Positions 44,303-52,981 are shown, counted from the stretch's first letter. The stretch: DNA of 64,000 nt from Myxococcaceae bacterium (GCA_019686135.1 JADGHL010000007.1:18501-82500), one strand, 5' to 3'. The notes: a model not told the origin generated them from the letters alone. A program made the numbers and translations.

Positions 44303-46696
44303 TCAGTACCGCTCGAGGACGATGCCGCCCGAGACGCGCATCTCGCGCTCGGTCGCGCCCGCTCCCGGATGCCAGCGCCATTCCCCACTGAGCGCGAGCT
44401 TCACGCCGATCCCGCGCACGTCCCCCGCGTAGACCCACGCCGAGAGCCCGGCTTCGGCACCGTTGAGGAGCTTCCCCGAGAGCGAGACCGCGGGGACCCA
44501 GCCTGCGTCGACCACCAGCCCGGCATGTCCGGTGCCTGGAGCATAGGCATCCAGACGCACACGGATTGGCGCCTCCAGCTGTGAGCCGCCTCCTGTTCCA
44601 TAGAAGGTCCGGAAGCCAAGACCCACAGCCGCATCCAGCGCGAGGGGGCGGGACGCGCTTTGCCCGAGCCGGGTGGCGATACCGGCTTCGAGCCAGCGGA
44701 CGTCTCCGGAGTGCTCCCAGAGCCGATGTTCGCCCTGCAGCAGCCGCAGGTGAACGCCTAGGGGAATGCCGGGCAGCACGCGCTCCGGCACGTAGCGCAC
44801 GCGCAGGACCTCGTGACGGATCGCCACCAGAGGAGACCCTTCGCGCAGACCCACTGCCGTCCGGAGCGACAGCGCGGTGAGGTCGATTCCACGGGCGGAG
44901 GAGAACATCCTCGGTGCGTCGCGCTCGAGGCGGATGGCGTCGCGGCCCACGGAGAGCATGGGCACCGGCACGTTGTCGCCGATGGGCGCGTCGATGCCGA
45001 GCCACCACGGATTGTACGGCGTGTGCGCGGCTGCGGGCCCGGTGGCGACTTCGGCGGCGGCGCGGCGATCGAGCTTTGCGTCGACCCGGGCCAGCTGTGA
45101 GGCACGGACGTCCTCCGGGACGTGCTGGCGGCAGGCAGCGTCGGCAGCGACGAATGCATCGGGCGCGGTGGCCGCTCCGCGGGAGAGGCGCAACGCGGAC
45201 TCCAGCGGCGCCGAGAGCAGCACGAGATAGGACAGCTCCTTCCAGCACTCCGGTTCGTTCCGGGTCCGGACGTGCTCGAGCATCCCGGTCCACGCCGCCT
45301 CGCGCACCTCCGGCTCCGGGTCATCGGCGCCGGGAAACGCCCTGCCGCATAGGTCGTTCAGACGGGCGCTCCGCTCGCGGCTCAAGAGGCGCGCTCGAGT
45401 GATGGGGGCGAGGTCCCGGCGGGCATCGATCGGCACGGGCTCCAGGTGACCGCGCCGGGTCAACTCCGCGAGAACGAGATCGGGTGGGATCACCGGAGGA
45501 GGGTCGAACCGCTCCTCGTAGATCTCGTTCATCAGCTGGATGATGATCTCGCTGCAGTTGCGCTGGAAGAAGAAGTAGGGGCGGCTCCAGTGGAGCGTCA
45601 GGTCATCGAGGCGCGCGAGCAGGATCCGCTTCTGTGCGTCGGTGAGCTTCCAGCGGAACCGCCGGACGTCGCGGCCCTCGGTCTCTTCGTACTTCAGCGC
45701 CGTGGTTTCATACGCGTCCCGGACCACGCGGCTGGTGAAGCCGCCGGCAAGTCCGAGCGCCACATACAGTGCGGAGCCCTCGGGGATGTTCCCGGTCTCG
45801 GCGAGCAACGCGAACGTTTCGCGCCGGATGCCTTCCGGCGTCTCCAGCTCCAGCATCAAGAGCAGGTGTCCTCCGACGGAGGCGAGGCTCGACAGGGTGG
45901 GCGCGGCCCAGAGTATTTCCACCGACCGGACCTTCTCCGGTGACAGGCCCACCTCGGACGGCTGCGGGCAGTGGACGTTGGAGCTTGCTTCGGCGGTGGC
46001 GGGAAAGAAGTCGGCGAAGAACCGGAACTTCGCCGGGAACCGGCAGCGCGGGTGGTTCTCCGCTTCCGTCGGACCCAGCAAAGGCGGCAGGAAATAGACC
46101 TCGGCGAAGGTGGCGAGGTCCTCTGCCGCGCTGGTGGCGCCATAGGGCGAGGCGAACTCTCCCGTGGACGCGTCGGGTGCCGCAGTGGGGACGAAGGAGA
46201 GCCAGGACCAGCCGCTGATCGACCGCCACGTGTCGCGCGAGGAGATGCCTTTTGCCTTGTCCCAGACGTGGGTCAGCTCATGCACCACCGCCCGGGCGAT
46301 CAGCCGCTCGGCCGCGATCCGCAGCCGCGCCGGGTCCTGCCACTTCGGGCCGACCATTCCGGCGAGGGCTTCGGGCAGCCCACGCACGTAGAGCGTGATG
46401 TCGGTCCCGGCCCAATGGGTCTCCGCCAGCGTGTGTCCGCCGTCTGAGTCCGGCGCGCGCGCGTCCTCGATGTGGAATTGCAGGGGCCCGGGTGGAAAGC
46501 GGAACGCCTCGGGCAGGCGGGGTGCGAGCTTCTGCAACAACGCGCGGGTCGGCTCGTCCCAGTCCGCGGGGGACGCCAGGACCCAGGAGGTTCCCTCAAT
46601 GCGGGGATCCGGCCCGCTGGTCCCGGCGTGCGAGACCAACGGCAAACAGGCCATGAGGGCAACGAGAAGCGGGCCTCCCGCGCCGTGGAGCTTCAA
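44303..46696 (-). CDS. DUF4105 (Lnb N-terminal periplasmic) protein with an HExxH region and a beta-rich C-terminus
   Basis: This 797-residue secreted protein has a signal peptide (LLVALMACLPLVSHA). Residues about 95-205 carry HELTH at 139-143 plus ED/E residues 50 positions later (AAEDLATFAEVYF), a gluzincin-like zinc-site layout. Residues about 255-400 match DUF4105, the Lnb periplasmic domain, with His277 in VGGHLLLMLELE and Cys381 in FFFQRNCSEIII, the family's likely catalytic pair. The last 240 residues are strand-rich and end in an aromatic residue, suggesting an outer-membrane barrel. Lnb enzymes acylate lipoproteins. The following 46705 gene is 8 bp upstream. Confidence 0.75.
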   Translation of the reverse strand: MKLHGAGGPLLVALMACLPLVSHAGTSGPDPRIEGTSWVLASPADWDEPTRALLQKLAPRLPEAFRFPPGPLQFHIEDARAPDSDGGHTLAETHWAGTDITLYVRGLPEALAGMVGPKWQDPARLRIAAERLIARAVVHELTHVWDKAKGISSRDTWRSISGWSWLSFVPTAAPDASTGEFASPYGATSAAEDLATFAEVYFLPPLLGPTEAENHPRCRFPAKFRFFADFFPATAEASSNVHCPQPSEVGLSPEKVRSVEILWAAPTLSSLASVGGHLLLMLELETPEGIRRETFALLAETGNIPEGSALYVALGLAGGFTSRVVRDAYETTALKYEETEGRDVRRFRWKLTDAQKRILLARLDDLTLHWSRPYFFFQRNCSEIIIQLMNEIYEERFDPPPVIPPDLVLAELTRRGHLEPVPIDARRDLAPITRARLLSRERSARLNDLCGRAFPGADDPEPEVREAAWTGMLEHVRTRNEPECWKELSYLVLLSAPLESALRLSRGAATAPDAFVAADAACRQHVPEDVRASQLARVDAKLDRRAAAEVATGPAAAHTPYNPWWLGIDAPIGDNVPVPMLSVGRDAIRLERDAPRMFSSARGIDLTALSLRTAVGLREGSPLVAIRHEVLRVRYVPERVLPGIPLGVHLRLLQGEHRLWEHSGDVRWLEAGIATRLGQSASRPLALDAAVGLGFRTFYGTGGGSQLEAPIRVRLDAYAPGTGHAGLVVDAGWVPAVSLSGKLLNGAEAGLSAWVYAGDVRGIGVKLALSGEWRWHPGAGATEREMRVSGGIVLERY

Positions 46697-46704
46697 CGGA
46701 CGGT

Positions 46705-47523
46705 TCAGTGCGCGGCGCTGAATTCCGAGCGCAGCTGCGCCAGCCGGGCGCGTGCTGTCTGAGCCTGGGCCTTCAGGTCCATCTCATGCCGCGCAACGAT
46801 GTCGTCGATGAGGCCGTTCAGGATCTCCTGCGGATGGGCGGCGAACACCGTTCGTGCGGAGACGATCTCTCCCGGGCGGGCGCCCTTCTCGAGGGCCTCG
46901 TCGAGGTGGGCGGCCACCACGGGCGCAAGCGTCTCCACCGGAACGCCGACGATCTGCGCGAGCAGCTCGTGCCGGGGCGTGTTCCCCTGGCCGATGCGGG
47001 CGCGCTCGAGCTGAAGGTCGTGCAGGATGAGCGTGGCGGTCGTGTCGGAGATTCTCGCGCGGGCGCTGAGATCGGCGATCAGCGTCTCACTGAATTGGCG
47101 GGCGGCTTCGCTGTCGGTGATCACGGGATGGTCAGACCGGACCCGCTCGACCGATTGCAGCACCTCGGAAGGTGAAAGGCCGAAGGCGCTGGCGAAAGCG
47201 TCGACCAGCGGTCCTCCGCCCGCCCTCGCTTCCTGTTCAAGCTGGAGCACGCGATCGTAGATCGCAGCATACGACAGGAGATCCAACAGCACTGCGCTGG
47301 TGCTCGACACGGCGGACACGCAGAGACCAGCGATGAGCATGGTCCGCCCGGTCTGGGCAGACTCTTCCTTGCCCATCATCACGGCACCGACGACTGCGAC
47401 GACCGCGCCGGCACCGGCCACGGTGGTGCTGGCGGAAGCAAGAGCCAGCGCCGGCTTCGGCCGGATCGAAAACGCGACCAACGCGATCGTCAGGATGATG
47501 GCCACAGCCTGAGTTCGACGCAT
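46705..47523 (-). CDS. Secreted/membrane protein of unknown function, operon partner of the Lnb-like gene
   Basis: This 272-residue protein has a signal-like N-terminus (AVAIILTIALVAFSIRPKPA), then Ala/Gly/Val-rich membrane segments (AGAGAVVAVVGAVMMG, AGLCVSAVSSTSAVLLDLL) and a soluble helical C-terminal 170 residues (DRVLQLEQEARAG to RARLAQLRSEFSAAH). No domain recognised. The stop lies 8 bp before the start of the DUF4105 gene, so both form one transcript; shared function in the envelope is likely but unproven. Confidence 0.7.
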   Translation of the reverse strand: MRRTQAVAIILTIALVAFSIRPKPALALASASTTVAGAGAVVAVVGAVMMGKEESAQTGRTMLIAGLCVSAVSSTSAVLLDLLSYAAIYDRVLQLEQEARAGGGPLVDAFASAFGLSPSEVLQSVERVRSDHPVITDSEAARQFSETLIADLSARARISDTTATLILHDLQLERARIGQGNTPRHELLAQIVGVPVETLAPVVAAHLDEALEKGARPGEIVSARTVFAAHPQEILNGLIDDIVARHEMDLKAQAQTARARLAQLRSEFSAAH

Positions 47524-47724
47524 CTGTTCCCCCGGTAAGTGAAGATCAATCGAGTCAAGACAATCGGCGCTTTATGTCATGTGACTAACGGAGTTATCAA
47601 CAGTTCACGGAATCCTCTTTTCGCGGTTCTGAGGGTCGGTGCGCGTTTCTGCGCGGATGAAGCCGTTTTCCACTTCCCGGCGCGCCACCACCCGGGAGCG
47701 CCCGGTGACAGCGTTGATGACTGT

Positions 47725-47747
47725 CCGCGCGTGAGTTAGGCGCGCGG
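47725..47747 (+). promoter_or_regulatory. Hairpin immediately before a Cys-rich lipoprotein start codon
   Basis: CCGCGCG and CGCGCGG form a perfect 7-bp stem with a 9-base loop TGAGTTAGG, and the ATG at 47748 follows the 3' arm directly. The only purine-rich sequence that could serve as ribosome site is in the loop, so the hairpin could hinder or present it. The wider 47524-47747 gap is the most AT-rich non-coding stretch seen in this part of the window. Confidence 0.45.
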
Positions 47748-48893
47748 ATGATGCGTCCGATGCGGCTTTTCTTGCGATTCGTCGTTGGCGCTGGCGCGGC
47801 GGCGGCTTTCGCGGCGTCTGGGGCCTGCGCTCCAGCCAACGAGCCCTGCGGCCCGGCGAACTGCGGGACGTGCTGCAACGCAGAGGGCCTGTGCGTGCTC
47901 GCCACGAGTGCAGTGGCCTGTGGCATCGCCGGCTCGGCGTGCGTGGCCTGCCCCAGTGGAGATGCGTGCCAGGCGGGCGTCTGCGTGTCGCCGGGCTCCG
48001 GAACCGGAACCGGGCCGGCGTGCACCACGCTCTACGGCAAGGCGCAACCCGGCAGCGCCCCCTGCTGCATGGAGTACGGCGCGGACGCCTGTGGCGCCTC
48101 GTTCTTCTGCGCCGCGTTCGACGGGAGGACGCAGCCCGTCTGCTACCCCGAGCGCTCGCGGTTGGATGGCCAGGAGTGCACCGCCGACCTTCAGTGCATG
48201 AGCGGCATCTTCAACCAGGAGGCGCGCGCCTGCGCGGCGAGACCGGGAGGGAACTGCACGCCCGAGGTCGGCTGCGCTCCGCTGGGCACCCAGAAGTACG
48301 GCTGCATCGGAGGTTCGTGCATGCCGCTCGGCGACGGGTCGTTGGGGTCGAGGTGCGCGTCGACCTCGGATTGCGTCGTGGGCTCGTGCGTGGGGAACGT
48401 CTGCGTCGGAGCTCCGGACGACCCCTGCTCGGAAGACGAGCAGTGCGCGTCCAACGTCTGCTACGACGGCCAGTGCTGCGTGCCGAAGACCTGCGCGCAG
48501 CTCGGCGCAGCGTGCGGCTTCCAGTACGCCCATTGCGGCAGGTATGTGGACTGCGGCACGTGCGATGACTGGAACGACTGCACCGAGGACAGCTGCAGTG
48601 CCGGACAATGCTCCCACCCGCTCTCAGCGGATCTGAAGGGCTGCTTCGGGGGCATGTGTGTCAGCGGGGTCTGCAAGTCGACCTGCGCGAGGTGCTACGA
48701 CAAGGATCCGGACGATTTCTGGTCCGGCTACGACTACTACGACCCGTCCGGCAACTGGCACGAGGTGGACTTTTGCCGTTGCGACGGCAACACGCTGCGC
48801 GCGCAGACGAACGGGTCCCTCGGCTACGTCTACAACGTGACCTGCACGACCTGCAGCACGGGCCCGCAGGGCAACGTCGTCGCCTGCTTCTGA
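47748..48893 (+). CDS. Cysteine-rich lipoprotein
   Basis: This predicted lipoprotein is up to 381 residues (lipobox SGAC, Cys27; in-frame ATGs at 47751 and 47760). It has about 47 cysteines in the mature part. The first module (CGPANCGTCCNAEGLC, then ACGIAGSACVACPSG, then ACQAGVCVSP) is repeated in the 56232-58028 product, so they share an N-terminal domain. Later modules have the Dickkopf-like spacing C-x-CxxG-C. Disulfide-rich proteins of this kind are common in myxobacteria and are assumed to be surface proteins, but no specific activity is known. Confidence 0.8.
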   Translation: MMRPMRLFLRFVVGAGAAAAFAASGACAPANEPCGPANCGTCCNAEGLCVLATSAVACGIAGSACVACPSGDACQAGVCVSPGSGTGTGPACTTLYGKAQPGSAPCCMEYGADACGASFFCAAFDGRTQPVCYPERSRLDGQECTADLQCMSGIFNQEARACAARPGGNCTPEVGCAPLGTQKYGCIGGSCMPLGDGSLGSRCASTSDCVVGSCVGNVCVGAPDDPCSEDEQCASNVCYDGQCCVPKTCAQLGAACGFQYAHCGRYVDCGTCDDWNDCTEDSCSAGQCSHPLSADLKGCFGGMCVSGVCKSTCARCYDKDPDDFWSGYDYYDPSGNWHEVDFCRCDGNTLRAQTNGSLGYVYNVTCTTCSTGPQGNVVACF

Positions 48894-48907
48894 GCTCCGC
48901 CATGTCG

Positions 48908-50302
48908 TCAGCCTGCGCGTGACGGCACGGCAAGACCTTCATCGCCGCCCCGCCACAGCGCGCCTGCCCCCAGAAGAACCACCGCCACCGCGAGCACGCC
49001 GAATGCCCAGAGTGTGAGCGCGCCCGGATGAACCAGTGGCTCGCCCCGGAGCGCCTGCCAGGTGAGGATCCCGAAGGAGCCTGCATAGGCCAGTGAGGCT
49101 GCTGCGACCAGACCGAGCCGCTGGCGAAGCGCGAGGCGCCGCCGTGCGGAGAACGCGGCGACCCAGAGCGCGAACAGCGGGAGCGCCTGCATCGCGTGCA
49201 GCCCCACGAAGTGCGGGACGCGGAGATCGCCCCCGCGCGTGCTCCAACCTACGCCCGGCAGGCCCGGCCCGCCGTCGGAGACTCCCACGCTGTGGGCGCC
49301 CGCATCCGCCGGCAGGCCGGCCTGAAGCCGCGCGCGCTGTTCGGCGTTGGGACCGGTCATCGAACCGCCGAGGCTCGCGCCGAGGATCGAGATGAGGAGC
49401 CCCAGCCGGATCGCCCACCCGAGGCCGCGGTCTTCGAAGGGCTGGCGGAACAGCAGCACCAGCGCCACCACGCCCGCGAGCGTGGCGACCGCGATGGACA
49501 TACCCATGATCGTGAACAGGGTCGCGTCGAATGGCGTGGAGATGTTGAAGTGGCTCCGCACGCCGCGCCCAGCCTGCAGCCCGATGATCGCGATCTCGAT
49601 GAACATGGCCGCCGAGGTGATCTGGCCGACAGCCTGCACCGCACGTCGACGGCCGCGGACGTACGAGAGCATCCACGCCAGGGTGGACGTGTAGAGGGCG
49701 ATCGACGCGGCGAACTTCGCGGGCTTCACCCACACCGGCTCGCCCAGAAGCCGGCGATGGTCTGCGGCGATTCCGAACAGGAACACCCCGAGCAGCACCA
49801 GGTGCACTGCGGCGGTCAGCGTCAACGGACGGCTGGTGCCCCAGAGGCGGAGCACGAGCGTACGGACTGGCCCCTCCCGCCGTACCAGGGCGACCGCCTC
49901 GCGCACCGTGACGTATGAGAGGAACCCGACCGGTCCCACCAAAAGGGTGAGCAGCAACAGCGGCGCCATCGCCAGCGGGTGGATCCCGTGCTCACGCCCG
50001 TCGCGGTACACCCATTGCCCCACGAACAGATCGAACGCGAGGAAGTGGACCCAGGCGATCGTCGCGCCGGCCGGGGTTGCCAAAAGCGCCGCCACCGAGC
50101 CGAGCGCCGGCCGGGTCACCACCGGCAACACCTCGGCGAGGTGAGGCGCCACCAGCACGACGTAGAGCGCCGCGGGAAGGAGCACGCCGGGCACACCGCT
50201 CGTGACCCGCCGGGTCAGCTTCGAACCGGGGAACAGCGCCATCAGGATCCAGAACGGTGCGACCAGTAGCCCGCTCCACGAGAAGATCGTCTCGAGAGTC
50301 AT
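48908..50302 (-). CDS. ABA4-like (DUF4281) integral membrane protein
   Basis: This 464-residue membrane protein has about 10-12 helices. Residues about 1-140 match the ABA4/DUF4281 family, with AWVHFLAFDLFVGQWVYRDG and GPVGFLSYV. The second, longer half is a separate helical bundle (KPAKFAASIALYTSTLAWML, IEIAIIGLQAGRGVRSHFN). In plants ABA4 is needed for neoxanthin synthesis; in bacteria the function is open, though a carotenoid link is possible. It has a palindromic operator-like site 18 bp upstream, which matches the one before the TetR gene at 50361-50927. Confidence 0.78.
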   Translation of the reverse strand: MTLETIFSWSGLLVAPFWILMALFPGSKLTRRVTSGVPGVLLPAALYVVLVAPHLAEVLPVVTRPALGSVAALLATPAGATIAWVHFLAFDLFVGQWVYRDGREHGIHPLAMAPLLLLTLLVGPVGFLSYVTVREAVALVRREGPVRTLVLRLWGTSRPLTLTAAVHLVLLGVFLFGIAADHRRLLGEPVWVKPAKFAASIALYTSTLAWMLSYVRGRRRAVQAVGQITSAAMFIEIAIIGLQAGRGVRSHFNISTPFDATLFTIMGMSIAVATLAGVVALVLLFRQPFEDRGLGWAIRLGLLISILGASLGGSMTGPNAEQRARLQAGLPADAGAHSVGVSDGGPGLPGVGWSTRGGDLRVPHFVGLHAMQALPLFALWVAAFSARRRLALRQRLGLVAAASLAYAGSFGILTWQALRGEPLVHPGALTLWAFGVLAVAVVLLGAGALWRGGDEGLAVPSRAG

Positions 50303-50319
50303 TGCTGCCTCCGGTTTAG

Positions 50320-50335
50320 GTTTACGTGTGTTAAC
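50320..50335. promoter_or_regulatory. Operator-like palindrome before the ABA4-like gene
   Basis: GTTTACGTGTGTTAAC is an imperfect copy of the perfect palindrome at 50929-50944 (GTTAACG, CA, CGTTAAC). It sits 18 bp upstream of the ABA4-like start codon, between it and the TetR gene. Confidence 0.6.
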
Positions 50336-50360
50336 GTCGCGGCCCAAAAAAAGAGGGACG

Positions 50361-50927
50361 TCACTTCGTCAGTCCCTCGAACAGTCGATCCACCGATTGG
50401 CGATAGGCGCTTCGGAAGGTCTTCTCGGTGAAGTTGCACGCGCCGACGAGGTACAGCGACACGAGCCCGTGCACGTGCGCCCAGATCGTCACCGCCACGT
50501 CCGCGGGTTCGCCCTTCTTGAGCTCCCCGGCGGCGATGCACTCGCGGACGCGATCCACCAGGAACTGGAAGGTGGCGTTCCACTGCGGATCCATCTTGGT
50601 CTCCACCCCGCGCCAGGGCGTCATGAAGATGGTCCGGTAGAGCTCGGGCTGCTCGAGCGCGAAGTCGAGGTACGCCTGCCCGCTCAACCGCAGCCGCTCC
50701 ATGGGCGTCCTCCCGCGCAGCGCCCGGTGGAGGTACCCGCCGAACGTCTCGAAGCCGCTGCTCATCACCGCGCGGACCAGCGCCTCTTTGTTCTCGAAGT
50801 GCCGATACAGCGCCGTGGCGGTGACGCCCACCCGCTCCGCGACTGCGCGCATGGTGACGCTGTCCGCCCCGCCCTCGAGGAAGATGTCGCGCGCGGCGTT
50901 GAGGATGCGGGTCTTGGGATCGGCCAT
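50361..50927 (-). CDS. TetR-family transcriptional regulator controlling the ABA4-like gene
   Basis: The 188-residue regulator has a clear TetR helix-turn-helix: RILNAARDIFLEGGADSVT, then VAERVGVTATALYRHFENK. The C-terminal ligand domain has helical motifs (YLDFALEQPELYRTIFMTPW) of the TetR_C_33/WHG type. The gene starts directly next to a perfect palindrome (50929-50944) and is followed by the ABA4-like gene with a second copy. This arrangement indicates autorepression and control of the downstream gene. Confidence 0.9.
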   Translation of the reverse strand: MADPKTRILNAARDIFLEGGADSVTMRAVAERVGVTATALYRHFENKEALVRAVMSSGFETFGGYLHRALRGRTPMERLRLSGQAYLDFALEQPELYRTIFMTPWRGVETKMDPQWNATFQFLVDRVRECIAAGELKKGEPADVAVTIWAHVHGLVSLYLVGACNFTEKTFRSAYRQSVDRLFEGLTK

Positions 50928-50928
50928 T

Positions 50929-50944
50929 GTTAACGCACGTTAAC
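50929..50944. promoter_or_regulatory. Perfect palindromic operator before TetR
   Basis: GTTAACGCACGTTAAC consists of two perfect 7-base arms around CA. It starts one base upstream of the TetR start codon at 50927, so bound repressor would block its own transcription or leader. Confidence 0.7.
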
Positions 50945-50961
50945 CGGTGGCGCCGGGTCGG

Positions 50962-51615
50962 TCAAGTCCGTCCTGGGGCGGTGCGTCGCTGCGCGAGCCC
51001 ATCGATGAGGAGCGTGAGGCCGTTCTCGAAGGTGTCCTCCTCGAGGATGGCGCCCGCGCCCAGGGCTGCCTCGAAGTGGGGAAGGTGCGGCGCCTTCGCC
51101 CGCTGCTTCCGCCGCGTGCCGGCGCGGACCGGATCCGCCTGGGTCTCGAAGGTGGTCCCGAGCGTGTAGTCGTAGATCGCCAGCACGCCGAACAGCGCAT
51201 CGCGGGGCTTGAAGCCCGACTGCATCAGGCGCCCGATGGCGGCGTCGACGTTGGTGGCCATGGCGGTGGAGGAGAGGTCGGCGGACGCCACCACCTGGGC
51301 GCCGTCCCGCCGCGAGAGCAGCGCGCTCCGGAATGCCCGCGCCGCGCGACGCAGCCACGCGGACCACTCTTCATCCGGAGCCGGTTCGACGACGCTCGCG
51401 CGCAAGATGCGCTCGGCCATCGCGTCGACGATCTCCTGCTTGCTGCGGAAGTGCCAGTACAGCGCCGGGTTCTGCACGCCCAGCCGCGCGGCGATCGACC
51501 GCACGGTCAGGCCGTCCAGGCCGGCGCGCTGAAGGACGTGGAACGCGGCGTCCACCACGGCTTGGCGATCGATGGCAGCGCGGACACGGTTCTTTCGGGT
51601 AGGAGCACGGGGCAT
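50962..51615 (-). CDS. TetR-family transcriptional regulator (tetracycline-repressor-like)
   Basis: This 217-residue regulator has an N-terminal DNA-binding domain (AVVDAAFHVLQRAGLDGLT, then SIAARLGVQNPALYWHFRSK) that is close to the classical TetR class (LGVEQPTLYWHVKNK-like helix). It also has a TetR_C-type C-terminal domain (GFKPRDALFGVLAIYDYTLG). It is divergent from an alpha/beta hydrolase gene, with an inverted repeat between them, so it probably represses that gene in response to a hydrophobic ligand. Confidence 0.9.
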   Translation of the reverse strand: MPRAPTRKNRVRAAIDRQAVVDAAFHVLQRAGLDGLTVRSIAARLGVQNPALYWHFRSKQEIVDAMAERILRASVVEPAPDEEWSAWLRRAARAFRSALLSRRDGAQVVASADLSSTAMATNVDAAIGRLMQSGFKPRDALFGVLAIYDYTLGTTFETQADPVRAGTRRKQRAKAPHLPHFEAALGAGAILEEDTFENGLTLLIDGLAQRRTAPGRT

Positions 51616-51645
51616 GTTGACACTCTAGCAGGTCCGCCTTACCGT

Positions 51646-51665
51646 TGCTCAGGTGGGATTGAGCA
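51646..51665. promoter_or_regulatory. Inverted repeat between divergent TetR and hydrolase genes
   Basis: TGCTCA, eight bases, TGAGCA form a perfect 6-bp-arm palindrome that covers the hydrolase start codon region (GTG 51653). It is located 30 bp from the TetR start on the other strand, the usual place for a shared operator. Confidence 0.55.
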
Positions 51666-52474
51666 CTGCTAAAGAGTGGGCGACGTCCCGGGATGGTGCG
51701 CGGATCGGCTGGGAGCGGGTGGGCGAAGGATCTCCGCTCCTCGTCATCCACGGCGGCGCGCGCGCGGGGAAGCACTACCGTGCGTTGGCCGAGGGGCTGG
51801 CCGCGTCGCACACGGTCCTGTTGATGGATCGCCGGGGTCGCGGCCTGAGCCACCCCGAGGTGTGCCCCGATCTCGAGACGGCGCTCGACGACGTGGGCGC
51901 GGTGCTGAAGGCCAGCGGCGCGGAGTGCGTGTTCGGCCACAGCGCGGGCGCGGTCCTCGCCCTCGAGGCGGCGCGCAGGTTCCCCATCCGCGCGCTCGCC
52001 GTGTACGAGCCCCCGCTGCTCGAGGCCGGGTTGCCGCTGGAGTGGGTCCCGGCGTTCGAAGCGGCGCTGGCGGCGGACGACTCGGCCCGGGCGTTCCTGC
52101 TGCTGGCGCGCGGCCTCAAGATGGGCGTGCCGGCGTGGCTGCCGGACTGGGTCGCCCGCCTGCCGCTCTCGCTGATGATGCACACCGCGGAAGGGCGCGA
52201 GATGGCCGCGCTCCTCGAGACCATCCCGGCCGACCTGAAGCTGGCGCACGCCACGCGGAGCGCGGACTACGCCCATATCCGCGCGCGCACGTTGATCCTC
52301 TCCGGGAGCGAGAGCCCGGACTACCTCCGCAAGGCCGCCGAGCGCCTCCGGACGCTCATCCCGAACGCCCAAAGCGTGGAGCTCCCCGGTCAGGCGCACA
52401 ACGCGCCGGACATGACCGCTCCTGCGGAGGTCGCGAAGGTGTTGAGCGACTTTCTGGCCGAAGCGTCCTCTTGA
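51653..52474 (+). CDS. Alpha/beta-hydrolase
   Basis: This 273-residue hydrolase has oxyanion-hole HGG (33-35), the nucleophile elbow GHSAG with Ser97, and the late His in PGQAHNAPDM. The acid is probably Asp or Glu in the GSESPDYL strand region. Lid helices are seen around residues 115-170. No signal peptide, so cytosolic. The start GTG 51653 lies within the palindrome; an in-frame TTG at 51659 is also possible. The substrate is unknown; control by the divergent TetR suggests detoxification or catabolism of a small hydrophobic ester. Confidence 0.88.
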   Translation: MGLSTAKEWATSRDGARIGWERVGEGSPLLVIHGGARAGKHYRALAEGLAASHTVLLMDRRGRGLSHPEVCPDLETALDDVGAVLKASGAECVFGHSAGAVLALEAARRFPIRALAVYEPPLLEAGLPLEWVPAFEAALAADDSARAFLLLARGLKMGVPAWLPDWVARLPLSLMMHTAEGREMAALLETIPADLKLAHATRSADYAHIRARTLILSGSESPDYLRKAAERLRTLIPNAQSVELPGQAHNAPDMTAPAEVAKVLSDFLAEASS

Positions 52475-52477
52475 CGG

Positions 52478-52981
52478 CTACGGGTGCAGGACGATCGCCT
52501 GGGCCTTCTCCACCGTGAGCGGCTCCTCCAGCTCCACGCCGTTCGCCTTCAGATCGAACGCGAGGATGGCCAGGTACTGATCGGCCGTGAGCGAGCCGCC
52601 CTTCTTCGGCGGCATGTTCTGCACCACCCACGAGCCGACGTCCCAGGCGGTCTTGAACGGCACGGTGCGGTACTTCGCGGTCGCAGGCGGATCGAGCGGC
52701 AGCGCGTTGGCGCCCACCACCGGCGGCGCCTTCTTCCCTTCGCCCGCCGCGCCGTGGCAGCCGGCGCAGTTCTCTCCGTAGAGCTGACCGCCGAGCGCGA
52801 TCTGATCCGCCACCGTGGCCGGCGCGGGCGCGTTCCGCGAGGCGGTGGTCGCCGGCCTGTCGTCGGAGGTCGCGCTGGCGGATTCGGCGGGTGCGGACGC
52901 GGCGGTGTCGTGCGTGCAGGCGGCGAAGAACACCCCGCTGGCAGCGGCAAGGGTGAGCGCAAGAATCGTAGGACGGTTCAT
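52478..52981 (-). CDS. c-type cytochrome lipoprotein
   Basis: This 167-residue predicted lipoprotein has FAAC at the N-terminus (Cys22), an Ala/Ser/Thr-rich linker (residues 25-57) and a cytochrome c domain with heme motif CAGCH at 72-76. The distal Met is likely in WVVQNMPPKK. It resembles the monoheme class I subunit that carries electrons between periplasmic complexes. The partner oxidase or dehydrogenase is not nearby. It is convergent with the hydrolase gene, with stops 3 bp apart. Confidence 0.88.
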   Translation of the reverse strand: MNRPTILALTLAAASGVFFAACTHDTAASAPAESASATSDDRPATTASRNAPAPATVADQIALGGQLYGENCAGCHGAAGEGKKAPPVVGANALPLDPPATAKYRTVPFKTAWDVGSWVVQNMPPKKGGSLTADQYLAILAFDLKANGVELEEPLTVEKAQAIVLHP

